Under the pieces are notes generated by a model. It saw only the letters and a list, made by a program, of their open reading frames with translations. It did not search any database and was not told where the DNA came from. A DNA stretch of 64,000 nucleotides, from positions 1,736,001 to 1,800,000 of the forward strand of contig VWND01000076.1 in the NCBI GenBank assembly GCA_009599575.1, in the 5' to 3' direction. A program made the position numbers and the translations under genes. The DNA is from Blumeriella jaapii (lineage: Eukaryota; Ascomycota; Leotiomycetes; Helotiales; Drepanopezizaceae). Shown here piece after piece: positions 33,698 to 45,376 of the stretch (the stretch's first letter is position 1; every line of letters starts with the position of its first letter).

Positions 33698-35707
33698 TCA
33701 TAGAACCAGGCGGAAGTCTGGATCACGATCGTCTCCACTACCAATGTGCTGATCATACTTTCCTGCTTTCTTGTCCTCATTCACCTTGCGGCAATAGAGC
33801 ACGTTCAATAACACCCTGTGGTCACATCAGCATGGCCCTCCTTCTCGGCCCCAAAGTAGGATCGCTTACATGAACCATGAGAATACCAGCAAGGCCAAGA
33901 CCGGTGTGCCCTCTGTGAAAGTTGGGCTTGTCCTTGTTCGGATAGATGAAGGTCGCCACAAACCCTCCGCTGTTAGCAATCATCAGCTGCACCGCCGTCG
34001 TGGTGGCCCTCTTGTAATGACCGGCACTGTTGTTGGAGTTCCACACCAGCACGCACGGCACCGAAGCATAGAGGCCGGTTGCCATCAGGAACGTCATGCC
34101 GTACTTCACGCTTGGGTGAGCGACGGAGATGTTGGCAATAGCAGCGTATCCAACGATGGCCGGAACCAGCGCGAAGAGCATGATGGTGCCTCTCAGCTTG
34201 AGGCGGTCCGAAAGAATGGCGGTTGCCACGGTCACGACCGAGGCCACGGCGTATGGAATGACGGACCACAATTGAGCTTCGTTGGCCGTGTAGCCCAGCT
34301 CGACGATGATCGTGGGAAGAAACAGGCCGAAGGAGTAGAGGCCCGCCAGGACGCCAAAGTAAGCCATGGCACTGAGCCCTGATCTAGTCAGCGTAGACTT
34401 TGTAGGGGGGGAAAGCAATCGCTTCCCGCGACTTTCGGCCACGGCTGCTGATGAGCGATGCCAACCTCTAGAGGGAATCCGAAACGAGGCGAATGAAGAC
34501 CGATCTACTCACACGTTGGAATGCTGAAAATGCCCCTTCGGACTTCAGACCATTGGAACTGTTCGTGACCGTGGTCACTGCTCGCTTGATCAGCGATGAA
34601 TGCAAAGGGGGAGATGAACCAACCCGCCATCGCCCACCAAGCGTGAGGGCAGGTCTGAGTATAATCTGGAGCTTGCGAACAAGCGTTCCTCCTCGTTCAA
34701 AAAGCGCGCCGTCTCGACGTTGTTGGGAAGCAGGAAGTATGCCCCGAATCCCACGCCAAACGTCTGGGTTGCTGGTCAGACCTCCTGCTTTAAACATGCT
34801 GGGGAGAGAACGCACAAGCAAGCCTTCGATGATAAAGATCCAACTCCACTCTTGTTCATTTCCACGTGCACCGATCGAGGTAAGACCTCGAGCAAGCAAA
34901 CCTGCGCCTTGGTCAGCTACATCCTGTCCGCGTTGACAGACACATGTCCTACCTCCGAAGGCTCCGCTTAGCGACGCAGAGGTGTAGAAGAGCCCTAGTC
35001 TCAGAGCCATTTCGCCCCTCGTATACATGCTTGAGAGATACAACACCTGAGTCTTGTCAGCTTGCGCCCAATCTTCAAACGCGGATCAACTCACCATGCC
35101 GGGGAGGAGCCCTCCCTCGCAAAGACCCAGAACGGCCCGCACGGCCACGAACTCTTTGTAGTCTCGGACGAAACCCAAACACATCGTCACGATCCCCCAC
35201 ACCATCGTCAGAGCCGGCAGCCATACTCTCGGCGAGAGCTTCTTGAGGACAAGGTTGCTTGGTATTTCGCTAGTCCAGCCGTCAGTCTGGAAAGGAGCGC
35301 CAAGAGCTGCCACTCGGAGCCTAGCCGTGGTGTTCATACCTGGCGATGTACGTTGCGTAGAACACTGCAAGGCCCGTGTCGTACTGGTGATCAGTCATGT
35401 GCAGATCATTCTCGAGGTGGTAGGTTTTTGCATTCCCGGCGTTGGTTCGGTCGAGAAAGGAGCAGAGGAAGAGAGCTGCGAGGACGGGAATGATCCTGCA
35501 ATGGTGAGCACCGCACTGGAACTGACTGTCGGACGAGAGTTACCGGATGTCCAGCTTCAGAAGGATCCGCTTCGTCATGACAGAGTTCTCCGGTGTCTGA
35601 GCGCGGCCGACTGGCTGCTTGCTTGCATCGTCAACAGAGGTCTCGTCTTGGCCTATCTCGGCCTTTCCCTCGCTGCCAGTCTCGAGAGCGGTCGCCATCT
35701 TTTGCAT
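33698..35707 (-). CDS. MFS transporter, anion:cation symporter (DAL5/TNA1-like) family
   Basis: Twelve-helix plasma-membrane permease of the family that imports small organic anions such as allantoate, nicotinate or pantothenate. The substrate cannot be told from sequence. The spliced product starts MQKMATALETGSEG and passes through FLCSFLDRTNAGNAKTY (TM1 and the conserved D-R-T-N-x-G-N motif), AVFYATYIASEIPSNLVLKK, LPALTMVWGIVTMCLGFV, RAVLGLCEGGLLPGM, FIIEGLLTFGVGFGAYFLLP, FLNEEERLFASSRL, FQWSEVRRGIFSIPTWLSAM, ATAILSDRLKLRGT and SVPCVLVWNSNNSAGHYKRA. Seven or so short introns interrupt it (for example 33816-33869). After the last intron the conserved tail (LNVLYCRKVNEDKKAGKYD to DPDFRLVL, stop at 33698) is one base out of frame with the preceding exon, next to a GGG run at 33813-33815. 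Read literally, the protein would end 14 residues into that exon. It is divergently arranged with the gene at 36133, with 425 bp between starts. Confidence 0.85.
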
Positions 35708-36132
35708 TGAGAGATCAGAGGACAAATAGGGATCCAGATTGCGGTTTGCGTGCCGCCGCAAAAAGAGGAAAGGGGATACTTCATATGGCTTCGCAGTCGA
35801 CAACGGCGCCACACGCTAGACGGCCCGTACAAGGCGTGTAACGGCTGGATTCGCTCCATTCGCCATCCCCGAGAGTCTCACTATCTTTTAGTCCGAGGGG
35901 GTGTTACAACGTCTGCTTGACGTTGCATCTTGCGTGCATTGTCGACGTTATTTGCTTCTTCGCTTAACCGTTCGGGGATTCAACAATAGCCGGACACCTC
36001 CGCTTTGGAGCGCCACTCGGCATATCAGATTCCTTCTACATGCCCTGGGGCCTTACGGGAGAAGCCATTCCACAAATGCCTCGTGTATCTCCTAGTCGTC
36101 GCGATTTGGTTTAGAAGGATCCTTTGCCAGCG
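35708..36132. promoter_or_regulatory. Shared divergent promoter region (MFS / AhpD-like)
   Basis: The 425 bp between the two start codons holds no recognised gene and must contain both promoters. No specific factor site was identified. Confidence 0.4.
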
Positions 36133-37158
36133 ATGTCAAGGCTCTCACCGTCCCTCAAAGCCCTCATTGGCGCCTCATTTGCACGTCCAAACACCCTCCC
36201 CGCTCCACCACGCATCCGATCGGTGTATGAGCGATTACGACAGGAAGCCTCTGCGAAGAACGTGGGAACGCCAGCATGGCTGACATTATCTGTGAGCTTC
36301 TTGTGGTCGTTGCGCAACAACGGAGCTGATGCGAGCGTGTAGACTGCTGCGACCATGACCATGAACTCGCCAGAGTCGCTGACCGAGCTCTACAACCTTG
36401 CCACGGAACACTCCCAGGACAAGAAGCAATCCGTCGAGACGGCTGAACTGATGAGAGAGGTCGGCTTGAAATGCATGGGCTTCAATGGGGTGCGTCGTCC
36501 TCATGAACCCAACATCCAGAGCAAACTTTGACACGTGATGCAGGTTCCACGAACTATCAATTGTCTAGGAGCTTTCAGATCCAGTCTGCCGAGCGAGATT
36601 GTCTCTTCATTGTCTACGACGCCAACCCGGTATGTCTTCTCAATATTGCTTGGACATCCGACGCTGACGTTGCTCCGCTTGAGAACCGCCTCACAGGCCA
36701 ACATCCACGACATTGTCTCGCGTGGCCAGTCACTCTGGGCATCCATCTATCGCCCCTTCGACTCGAAGCTCTACTCGAAGCTCGCAGACTCGCATCCCGA
36801 CCTGCCCGTCTTCATCCTGAACCACGAGTACGGCGCTCTCTTTTCCGACCCCCCCACGCTGGGGCACGAATCCGGCGCCAAGGTGGGACGAGTATTGACC
36901 AGTATTGTTGCCGTCGCTTGTTTGCGGGCTCAGACTGGTGTTGGGCCTCAGGTGACTAGCCACGTCTTCGGCTTGAGGAAGGCCTTTGAGGACGGGAGCT
37001 TCAAGGCCAACGGGGAATTCGCCGTTGAGGGTGGGGAGTGGCTTGCTACGGATGAGGGAAACATCTGGTTATTAAGGGCTGTCGATTCAGTCGTTGAGGC
37101 TCTAGGGGAGGGCAGGGGAACGAGTTTCTGCCCCGGCATCAAAAGGGCGAAACTGTAA
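36133..37158 (+). CDS. AhpD-like / carboxymuconolactone-decarboxylase-fold protein (tentative)
   Basis: Predicted protein of 288 residues from exons 36133-36291, 36343-36489, 36544-36629 and 36684-37158. All joins keep phase with GT...AG introns of 51-54 nt. The product reads [16 protein letters not shown], then [113 protein letters not shown] and [15 protein letters not shown]. The pattern (a helix ending MGFNGVPRTIN, then [23 protein letters not shown]) is typical of a conserved fungal family related to AhpD-like proteins. The CxxC peroxidase centre is not evident, so enzymatic activity is uncertain. Its stop lies only 62 bp from the stop of the convergent SCOT gene. The product function is an inference; the gene itself is clear. 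Confidence 0.75.
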
Positions 37159-37220
37159 ATGCTAGAGTATCGGTAAATCAAAGAAAACTTGATGTAAATA
37201 GGAGTCTCAACGCTTCGTCC

Positions 37221-39210
37221 TCAAGATATAACTAGCTCCTCCATCGACTTTATATCATCGGCAACCTTGAATTTTGCACCCGTCTTGCTCCTGATTTCCT
37301 CAACATCTACGCCCGGCGCTAGCTCCGTGAGCGTCAGGCCCCCTTTCTTCCTATCGACTTCAAACACACACTGCGGAACATCAGCTTTCTGAGTCACATC
37401 CGTTCCCCGAGGAAAAGACATACCAGGTCGGTGATGATCGTACTCACGACCTTTGCTCCGGTCAACGGTAGCTTGCAACTCTCCACGATCTTCGGACTGC
37501 CATCCTTCGCCACATGGTCCGTAGCAACCGCGATCTTTGTCTGGTCCGGGTTGCCGACCAGGTCCATAGCTCCACCCATGCCCTTGAAGACTTTGCCTGG
37601 GATCATGAAGTTGGCCAGATCGCCATTGGCGGAGACTTCAAGGGCGCCGAGAACCGAGACGTCAATATGGCCGCCGCGGATCATCGCGAAAGATTCCGCA
37701 GACGAAAAGGTTGATGCACCAGGGACGAGAGTCACAGTCTCTTTTCCGGCGTTGATGATGTCTCTACGGCACGACGTTAGCCAAGGACCCACAGGTGGGA
37801 TAGTAGACGAACGCATCTATTTCGTCCTCGGTGGGATACGGTCCCATCCCGAGAAGTCCATTCTCCGACTGAATCCAGACCTTTGTTTCCGGAGACAAGA
37901 ACGAAGGGGCCAGAGTGGGAATTCCTGTTTCTATCAGTGCCAGATCCCAAGGCAGTGCGTCCTCCGACTTACCAACCCCGAGATTGACATAGTATCCGTG
38001 CTTGAGCTCTTTCGAAGTCCGTTTCGCAATTCTCTCTCTTCGCAATTGCGAGCTCGACTTCGTTTCGCTCTCACCCCCCACCTCCTTCAAATACCTGACT
38101 TCAATTCTCTTTTCTACAGTTGCGGGAACGATGCGATCCACGTAGATGCCAGGAACATGCACATTATCGGGGTGTATGCTTCCGGTTGGTACGACTTCCT
38201 CCGCTTCGACGATTGTGACTTTCGCGGCTTTAGCCATCATCTCTCCGAATGTTTTCGTCGTGTATCTGCCTCGTTCCGTCAAAATGATGTTCCTCACCAA
38301 TGGAGGTGCCGATGGCATACCTGAATTGACAATTTCCGGCTTCATCTACTTTGTGAGCCCGCAAAATCGCTACATCCGCTTTGATGGCCTCCTCCATGTT
38401 GTAGATCTTGCCATTGAAAATCCTCGTTTCTCTCGGCTTTCCACCTTCCAGAATCGTAGTCTTGCCTGTCGCTTTGTCGACAGGCCCAAGTCTCACCGGA
38501 ATCTCTCCAGATTGCAACAGTGTATCTAGATTCATCAGCAAACATCATTCGCCCTGCGAGGGGTCGTTTTGTCTTACTGACTCCCGTCGGCGTGTAGAAT
38601 GCAGGAATACCTGCACCGCCAGCTCTTATCCTCTCGGCAATGGTCCCTTGTGGACAAAGCTCGATGGCAATCTCGCCGCCTAAGTATTTCTTTTCCAGCG
38701 TCTTGTTTGCGCCCAAGAAGCTTAGGATCAGTCGCTCGATTTGCCCGGATTCGACCAGCGGAGAGAGGCCTCCTCCGTTTCCTGAACCCGCGTTGTTTGA
38801 AACGGCTGTTAGTTTCCCGAGACTGTCCTTTCCTCTTCGCTCGATCGCAGCTATGATTGTTTCTACACCAAATCGTCAGACCACACGATCGACCTACAGC
38901 ATTTGACGGAGAGAACCACAGTACCAGCAGTTCCACACAGTCCAAACCCGGCACTCAAAATCATGGATCCGCTCTGCAGATCCGCAACTGCGTCGTCGGC
39001 GTTTTTATATACTTTCGATCCGCCCCTTGCGATTCTCGGTGCTGGGTCTCGTTTCGCGCTTGTATTGGCTTTTTGCTCATAACATCTCAGGGCTGTATGC
39101 AGCTGTCGCAGAGGCTGCCAGCGCGGGGTGTGTTGAGGGCGAGCTGCTTGAATAACCGCATTGGTGCCTCTGCTTGCTACGTAGACCGAGGACAGTCGTC
39201 TAGTTGCCAT
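37221..39210 (-). CDS. Succinyl-CoA:3-ketoacid-CoA transferase, mitochondrial
   Basis: Transfers CoA from succinyl-CoA to an acceptor acid (acetoacetate or acetate) in the mitochondrial matrix. The N-terminus ([15 protein letters not shown], Arg-rich, no acidic residues early) looks like a mitochondrial presequence. The A-domain contains [52 protein letters not shown] and [20 protein letters not shown]. The B-domain contains [14 protein letters not shown], then [12 protein letters not shown] with the family's catalytic glutamate, [34 protein letters not shown] and [14 protein letters not shown]. It ends [15 protein letters not shown] and SMEELVIS. First exon 39210-38925, second starts 38862. 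Further introns fall after PTGV, NCQF, NLGVG, EDEID and TIITDL, each with proper phase. Length (about 525 residues) matches the family. It lies head-to-tail 464 bp downstream of ARP6. Confidence 0.95.
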
Positions 39211-39674
39211 TTCGACGGAGTTTCAAAGTCTGGATGTATCAACGAGAGGCGAGCATCTGTTGATGGAATGCGATATTTCACACAAGCAAACGATGACATA
39301 ACGGTTGACGCTGCCGAGCTTCACGTTCTGCCGACGCGGTCATTTTTCTATACCCGGTGGACGGGTCTCCTTGTACTGTAGCAATCGCTTGTTTCTTTTG
39401 CCGTCTCAACGGCTGCCGGGGCGGAGATGGGTATTTGAACGTGTGAATTCGAGACATTGATAGCGCTGTGTTTCTGAAAAGTCCTTCCGCCGACAACGCT
39501 TGGTGATCGATCTCGTCCGTGGTGGACGGAAGAAAGCACACAGATAGCTCCTAGAAACATCTCGTTCCCAACCATTGAACGCGAGACTGGATGAGAGATG
39601 CAGGGAAATGGACCTTGCTTCCTGGTGTGTGTGACTTAAACATGTGTTGGGTATCTCAAGCATCCAGCAAACCC
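39211..39674. other. Intergenic region between ARP6 stop and SCOT start
   Basis: No gene was recognised. It is the presumed SCOT promoter together with the ARP6 3' flank. Minus-strand frames of 75-100 codons show no motif. Confidence 0.4.
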
Positions 39675-41074
39675 CTATCGCCCTCCAAATCTTCTCGCAA
39701 CCCACGCCCCGCCATACTCCTCGTATTCTTCCTTGGTAACGCTCAGCTTTCGCAAAGATGCTTCATCCTTCGCTAAGTTCGCGCCCCCTTGCCATGTACT
39801 GACGACCGGATCTGCCGGCTTTGCGACCCTTACGATGCACTCCGCTGGAGCGAGAGCACGGATTTCCATCTGTAACCTCGACACAAAGCCATCGATGTTC
39901 GCATTGCCACCAACAACATATATGTTAGCCAGAAATCCGGGCCAGAGTCCCATCGGGATATTTGACAGACTATCCATGACTTGCTGCGCAGCACCGCTTT
40001 GTCTCAATCCAATATCCGAAGGGCTGAACAAGAGCTCAGGGACTGTAAACCGTTCATTTCTCAGTGTCAAAACGTCCTCGGATGCGCCTAATGACTTCCC
40101 TTTCGTTAATTCTTTCAATTTGGTGGCAGCTGTCGGATCATGATCTCGAACGAAGCCTGCTTTCTTGGCGTGATAATCCGGCAAGACATAATCCTTAGCT
40201 ATCCCACCTCCGGACTCGTACACGGATCGCCTATCTCCTTTTGGCCCTTTCCATGTACGCTCCATATCTTGGTGGAAGTCCATTGACACATACAGCGTGG
40301 CCTCCTTGATCTCGTTGACGAGGTACGTTTCCTCTTTCATGTCGTATTGCCGAATGTTTATCAGTTTGGTCAAGTAATTGGTGAGCAGCTTCCCTCCAAC
40401 CTCGAGGCGTCGGATCGATTTCTGGAGAGGTCGGCCGAGCAGGAGGGGGGTGATGGTCGTGTGCGAGTAGGAAGAGTCGACGAGCATCAGAATTTCGGCG
40501 GGCGGGCTGAACACGGCCTTTGCGGCTTGGTTTGGTGATTTGAAAGAGGACTGTATGTCATTGTACGCGTTCAGAACGGCGCCTGCAACACTTAGCAAGA
40601 CAGCTTGGGGAAGACGCCAGGCCGGTACGCACCGTTCGTGCGGAGATATCTTGCAAATCCAAATTCCTCAAACACAATCTGATCGCAATTCCCTTGCAGA
40701 ACCGGCAGCGCATTCGGTGCCTCCGTCAGAATCAATCCAGTATCCTTGGGGTCACAGTGCAGCTTTGCCTTTCCATCGAAAAACTCGTGCTCCCAGATCT
40801 CCTTCTGCGCTTCCCAGTTGACCATGTAGCCCTTCTCCATGGGCCGCCGGAACACAACATCGCCGAAGTCTCTGCACGACGACAACTGGGACCCGATATA
40901 GACGTTCTTTTCCCGGTCTCGCGCCAAACAGTTCGGAATGATGCTAGGCGTGGGCGAGTCGGTCGCGGGCGAAGAGAATCCGGCTTTGAGCGTGTACGAG
41001 CCATTGTCCACGATGAGTGTCTGGGACGGAGGAGGGAGTCCTGCGTCCTTTGCACGGCTACGACCAGGCGCCAT
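39675..41074 (-). CDS. ARP6: Actin-related protein 6 (SWR1 complex subunit)
   Basis: Nuclear actin-fold subunit of the SWR1 chromatin remodeller, which deposits histone H2A.Z. Two exons, 41074-40633 and 40582-39675, with a 50-nt intron (donor GTGCGT, acceptor TTGCAG), give 449 residues. The actin-fold phosphate-1 loop appears as LIVDNGSYTLKAGFSS. IIPNCLARDREKNVYIG, YMVNWEAQKEIWEHEF, LILTEAPNALP, VFEEFGFARYLR, ILMLVDSSYSHTTITPLL and the adenosine-loop-type VVGGNANIDGFVSRL follow. The C-terminus KEEYEEYGGAWVARRFGG is characteristic of Arp6. It is divergent from the NF-X1 gene, with 569 bp between starts. Confidence 0.95.
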
Positions 41075-41643
41075 AGCAGCTTTGGACGTTCGTAGCGACG
41101 CTCGAGGGCTGTTGTTGATGTTGGTCGCAGCAGATTCTCCATTGCAGCCGCAACATCAAGCGTCGCTGCGTCATGGAAGCATTGATATCCCTGCCCAGCT
41201 CCCAGGGCAGATGTCCCGCAGCCTTGTCTTTGGTTGGAAAACAGCCAAAACTCTTCTGCCGATGTTATTCTCTCTGAATAGCAATAGCTGCATCTTTTGT
41301 CGCTCTTGTCTGGCTTTATGAGTCAGCTGCTGACTCTTCCTGCGAGCCTGGCCTCGAGGCTTAGCTTGATTTGAATTTCTACTCGTCGCCACTTGCCGTC
41401 AGCCTCGCCCGTCAACATTGTGTTTACTTCAAGGAACGTTTCGCCCCGACGATTTCTTTTGACCATTTTCTTTCCCATCCGAAGCCGCCGTATTTCGAAG
41501 GCGCACGAGAATCAGAAGAACCTCAAATCCTGCATTCTTCGAAATCTCCCGTCTGCTAGGCAGCCACGTCGCCTTTCAGCACATCGCGATACCCATCACA
41601 CACGGCTTCCTCAACCGCCATCGTATTGGCTCAAGCCGTGTCC
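41075..41643. promoter_or_regulatory. Shared divergent promoter region (ARP6 / NF-X1 protein)
   Basis: 569 bp without a recognised gene between two oppositely oriented start codons. No factor site was identified. The short frames present have no motif. Confidence 0.4.
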
Positions 41644-44600
41644 ATGTCGACTGCTGCTCCCTCTCCGCCTGTAGCTGCAGGGCCAGGTCGGGGTCGTCGT
41701 CGTGCGCCGAGAAGAGGAGGTCCTCGAGGAGGTAGTGCTGGCGGAAGTGCTGGCGGAAGTGCTGCTGCAAATGCCTCGTTGGCCCTTCGTCCAGCTTCGA
41801 TAGCACCTGAAGCACAACAGACTCCGGCACCGATACCATCGAGTCGAGGAAACGGGAGACGAAGCGGCGGAAACAGAGGTAGGGGGAGAGGAGGTGTCCA
41901 GCTACTGGTCAACGGGCAACGAGCATTTGGAGGGCAACTGACGGCGGCAACACCCAGCGAGGATTCGTTGGCTGGCGATGCCCCCGAATTCGTCCCTGGT
42001 CGACCGGTCGTCCCTCGGGCTCGACAGCAACAGCCCCGAAACCCCCCCAAGCGTCGAATGTCCAAGTCTCAAGCCCCAGATATCGCCACAAGAACCCACG
42101 AGGATATCACAAACGGGCTGTACGAATGTGTCATCTGTACCAACGAAGTGCTGCCAAATTCCAAGGTCTGGAGCTGCCGAACCTGCTGGTCTGTTTTGCA
42201 CTTGTCCTGTGTGAAGAGATGGTCGAAGAATGAGGTCTCGACACATCAGCAACGAGCCGTAGTGAATGGGGAGTTGCCACCGCCGAGGCAATGGCGATGT
42301 CCTGGCTGCAATCTGCCAAAGGTCGACCCACCCAACAACTATACCTGCTGGTGTGAGAAGGAGATCGAGCCTCGATCGATTGCTGGGCTGCCACCACATT
42401 CTTGCGGGCAGTCGTGCTCGAAGCGGAGGGCGGGGAGCTGTCCACATCCGTGTGAGTTGATGTGCCATGCTGGCCCGTGTCCACCTTGCGGTCATATGGG
42501 CCCTTCCTTATCATGTTTCTGTGGGAAGGAATCGAGCTCGAGACGATGTGTGGATACAAATTACGAGAGCGGGTGGACCTGTGGACAAGTCTGTGGAGAA
42601 GACTTACCTTGCGGCGACCACACTTGTCTACGAGAATGTCACGAGGGACTGTGTGGGAGTTGCGATGTGGAGGTTGATTCACGCTGCTACTGTGGACGGA
42701 CTGAAATGACGCTACGATGCTCCGAACGGGACGAAGAAATGGAGAGTCACTCGAGCGAGGAGAGCTGGTTCGGATCCTTCGTCTGTGGAAAAGAGTGTCA
42801 AAGGCCTTTCGATTGTGGAAATCCGAAGCATTTCTGTAGCCAGGCTTGCCATGTCCAAGACCTTGAGCCGCCTCATTGCCCACTTTCCCCGGATGTGGTC
42901 AGGCATTGTCCATGCGGAAAGACGCCAATTGAGGTTCTTCTTCCTGAACCTCGTCGCGATTGTTCGGCTCCCGTTCCACACTGCAAAGAGATGTGCGAGA
43001 AGGTGCTTGCGTGTGGCCACCTGTGTAAGCAATTGTGTCATGGCGGAACTTGTAGGCCATGTTTGCAGACGATCGATATTGCTTGCCGATGTGGTCGAAC
43101 TACATCGAGATCTGTCTGTCACCAAGGGCGGGAAGAACCGCCCCAATGCCCACGAGTCTGCCGTTCCAATCTGAATTGCGGTCGTCACGAATGCGGCGAA
43201 CGATGTTGCCCCGGAGAGAAGAAAGCCGGCGAGAGACAGGCCTCCAAGCGCAAACATCGAGCGCTCAATGCGGCTCCAGTCAATGGAGATGAGTTCGAGC
43301 CAGAGCACATTTGCTTGAGGGTTTGTGGGCGGCAATTGAAGTGTGGAAACCACGCATGCGCCTCTCTGTGTCACAAGGGACCTTGTGCCAGCTGCTTGGA
43401 AGCAGTATTCGAAGATATAAGCTGTGCGTGTGGCAGGACAGTGCTCCAACCTCCCCAGCCGTGCGGTACGAAGCCACCCGAATGTCGATTTGATTGCACG
43501 CGTCAACGAACTTGCGGCCATTCCCAAGTTAAGCATCAGTGCCACGGGAATGGAGAAGAGTGCCCAAAGTGCCCATTCTTGGTGGAGAAGCCTTGTATCT
43601 GTGGTAAGAAGACGCTCAAGAATCAACCGTGTTGGTTCACCGAGGTGCGATGTGGCTTGCCTTGTAACAAGAAGCTTCGCTGCGGAAACCACTTCTGTCA
43701 AAACATGTGCCACCGAGCCGGGCAATGTGAAGATGCCATGTCGCATTGCACGCAAGCTTGTGGTCGCAAGAAGACCGTCTGCGAGCATACTTGCCTGGAT
43801 CCGTGCCACGCTCCGTACCCTTGCAAGGAAGCCACTCCATGCCAGGCAAAGACGTTCGTTACCTGCGAATGTCAGAATCAGAAGCAGGCAGTCAAGTGTC
43901 TAGCTACGAAAAGCTCTCCTGGTAACTCGGAGAAGAGCCTGAATTGCAATGACGAATGCTTGAAGGTCCAACGCAACGCCAAACTTGCTGCAGCATTAAA
44001 CATTGACCCTGCGACCCATACCAGCGACCACATTCCGTACTCTAGCACCACTCTCGCGTTCTTTGCCAACCACCAGAAGTTTGGACAGCAGTATGAGCGA
44101 GAATTCCGGGTCTTCGCCGCCGATAAGAAGGAAAAGCGTTTGCGATTCAAGCCAATGCAAGCTTTCCAGCGTGCTTTCATTCACGCGCTTGCTGAGGATT
44201 TCGGCCTCGATAGCGAGAGTCAAGATCCCGAACCGCATCGGCACGTCAGTATTTTCAAGACGCCGAAGTTTGTGTCCGCTCCGTCAAAGACGTTGGGACA
44301 GTGTGTGACGGCTCGAGCTGCGCCCGTCACTGAAGCAAATACTGCCAAAACACTCGTGTCGAATGCAGAGCCATGGAATGCATTCCTCCTCGCGAATCCA
44401 AAGTTCGGAATTACGACGGATGAGCTATACGCCGATCTCAGGCCGGTTTTCGCCCAGGCCGGCATCGATTTCGAGATTTCATTCCTCCCTTCCGGGGATG
44501 TGGTTCTCAAGCCTCTGTCAGCAGGATCCTGGCTGATCAAAATCGATAAGGAACTTGGAGCCTTGAAGGGGCCTGTCAGAACAAAGATCTCGTCGCTTGG

Positions 44601-44853
44601 TCTTGCGTCGTCGACTGCTCTCTGTGCTGTGGATGGTAGTCTGAACATCCTGCGACGAGAAGATCAGAATCCGCTGAGTGGTGGCTGGAGTCAGGTCGCG
44701 AAAGGACGAGGAACGAGTCGGGCTACGCCCACGCCCAGCGTGGGTACCAAGAGCAGCTTCACGGTGCTTGGGAGAATCAAGAGGGAGAACGAGAAGAAGA
44801 AGATCGTGGAAGAGGCTGTGGACGACTGGGAGATGGAGGCCGATGCTGCATGA
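41644..44853 (+). CDS. NF-X1-type zinc finger protein with R3H domain (FAP1-like)
   Basis: Single-exon protein of 1069 residues, related to yeast Fap1 and human NFX1, which bind nucleic acid and, in yeast, FKBP12. Order: an Arg/Gly/Ser-rich N-terminus (GRGRRRAPRRGGPRGG); a RING-CH/PHD-like finger at about residues 160-220 (CVICTNEVLPNSKVWSC, WRCPGCNL); then at least nine NF-X1 fingers of the pattern CGxHxCxxxCHxGxCxxC (LPCGDHTCLRECHEGLCGSC, LACGHLCKQLCHGGTCRPC, LKCGNHACASLCHKGPCASC, LRCGNHFCQNMCH). A C-terminal R3H segment reads FIHALAEDFGLDSESQD and PHRHVSIFKTPKF, followed by a basic/acidic tail. The start at 41644 was preferred to an upstream in-frame TTG. Absence of introns in 3.2 kb contrasts with its neighbours. 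Confidence 0.94.
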   Translation: MSTAAPSPPVAAGPGRGRRRAPRRGGPRGGSAGGSAGGSAAANASLALRPASIAPEAQQTPAPIPSSRGNGRRSGGNRGRGRGGVQLLVNGQRAFGGQLTAATPSEDSLAGDAPEFVPGRPVVPRARQQQPRNPPKRRMSKSQAPDIATRTHEDITNGLYECVICTNEVLPNSKVWSCRTCWSVLHLSCVKRWSKNEVSTHQQRAVVNGELPPPRQWRCPGCNLPKVDPPNNYTCWCEKEIEPRSIAGLPPHSCGQSCSKRRAGSCPHPCELMCHAGPCPPCGHMGPSLSCFCGKESSSRRCVDTNYESGWTCGQVCGEDLPCGDHTCLRECHEGLCGSCDVEVDSRCYCGRTEMTLRCSERDEEMESHSSEESWFGSFVCGKECQRPFDCGNPKHFCSQACHVQDLEPPHCPLSPDVVRHCPCGKTPIEVLLPEPRRDCSAPVPHCKEMCEKVLACGHLCKQLCHGGTCRPCLQTIDIACRCGRTTSRSVCHQGREEPPQCPRVCRSNLNCGRHECGERCCPGEKKAGERQASKRKHRALNAAPVNGDEFEPEHICLRVCGRQLKCGNHACASLCHKGPCASCLEAVFEDISCACGRTVLQPPQPCGTKPPECRFDCTRQRTCGHSQVKHQCHGNGEECPKCPFLVEKPCICGKKTLKNQPCWFTEVRCGLPCNKKLRCGNHFCQNMCHRAGQCEDAMSHCTQACGRKKTVCEHTCLDPCHAPYPCKEATPCQAKTFVTCECQNQKQAVKCLATKSSPGNSEKSLNCNDECLKVQRNAKLAAALNIDPATHTSDHIPYSSTTLAFFANHQKFGQQYEREFRVFAADKKEKRLRFKPMQAFQRAFIHALAEDFGLDSESQDPEPHRHVSIFKTPKFVSAPSKTLGQCVTARAAPVTEANTAKTLVSNAEPWNAFLLANPKFGITTDELYADLRPVFAQAGIDFEISFLPSGDVVLKPLSAGSWLIKIDKELGALKGPVRTKISSLGLASSTALCAVDGSLNILRREDQNPLSGGWSQVAKGRGTSRATPTPSVGTKSSFTVLGRIKRENEKKKIVEEAVDDWEMEADAA

Positions 44854-45376
44854 ATTGGGTGGGCATGTCCGTGGTCGTGAGATGTTCTTGATGGCTGAAG
44901 ATGTGATTGCAAGATATACAGCACCCAGGAGCATGAAATAGTCATAGATTCCTGGTCGTTTTGCAGCAGACTTTCGATTTCTAACATGTAGACGAAGACT
45001 TCGAGGTACTCTTCTACTATAAGTTGGCGGTAAAAATAAGCTAAAATGTACAATATACTGTACATTATACTGCACATTATACTGCACATTATACTGCACA
45101 TTATACTGCACATTACCATGCAAAACCCCCCACCGGCCAGCCCAAGCTAGAGCACACCGCCTTCCAATACGGCACTGGATAATTCTGCTACTGTACATAC
45201 TTCCCCAGCGCAAATGTTGATCGCATCGTCGAATCTCACTCTTCAATTTGTCTCCCCTGGCCCATCCTCTCTATTCTTGTGCCGCGCTCCCATCGCCATC
45301 ATCAATCCACGCCCCTGACACACTCTTCTCGACACAACTCAACACAACTCGACACAAACGCTCTTTCTTCGCCGCC
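44854..45376. repeat. Promoter region of ARP8 with a short ACTGCACATTAT repeat
   Basis: From about 45045 to 45117 there are five copies of a 13-bp unit (ATACTGCACATT). The rest is unremarkable intergenic DNA and contains the ARP8 promoter. C/T-rich sequence runs up to the start codon. Confidence 0.65.

Noticed and set aside
42712..43809. 365-codon minus-strand frame opposite the NF-X1 fingers
   Set aside because: It is a shadow of the Cys-rich coding sequence; no motif and no start context.
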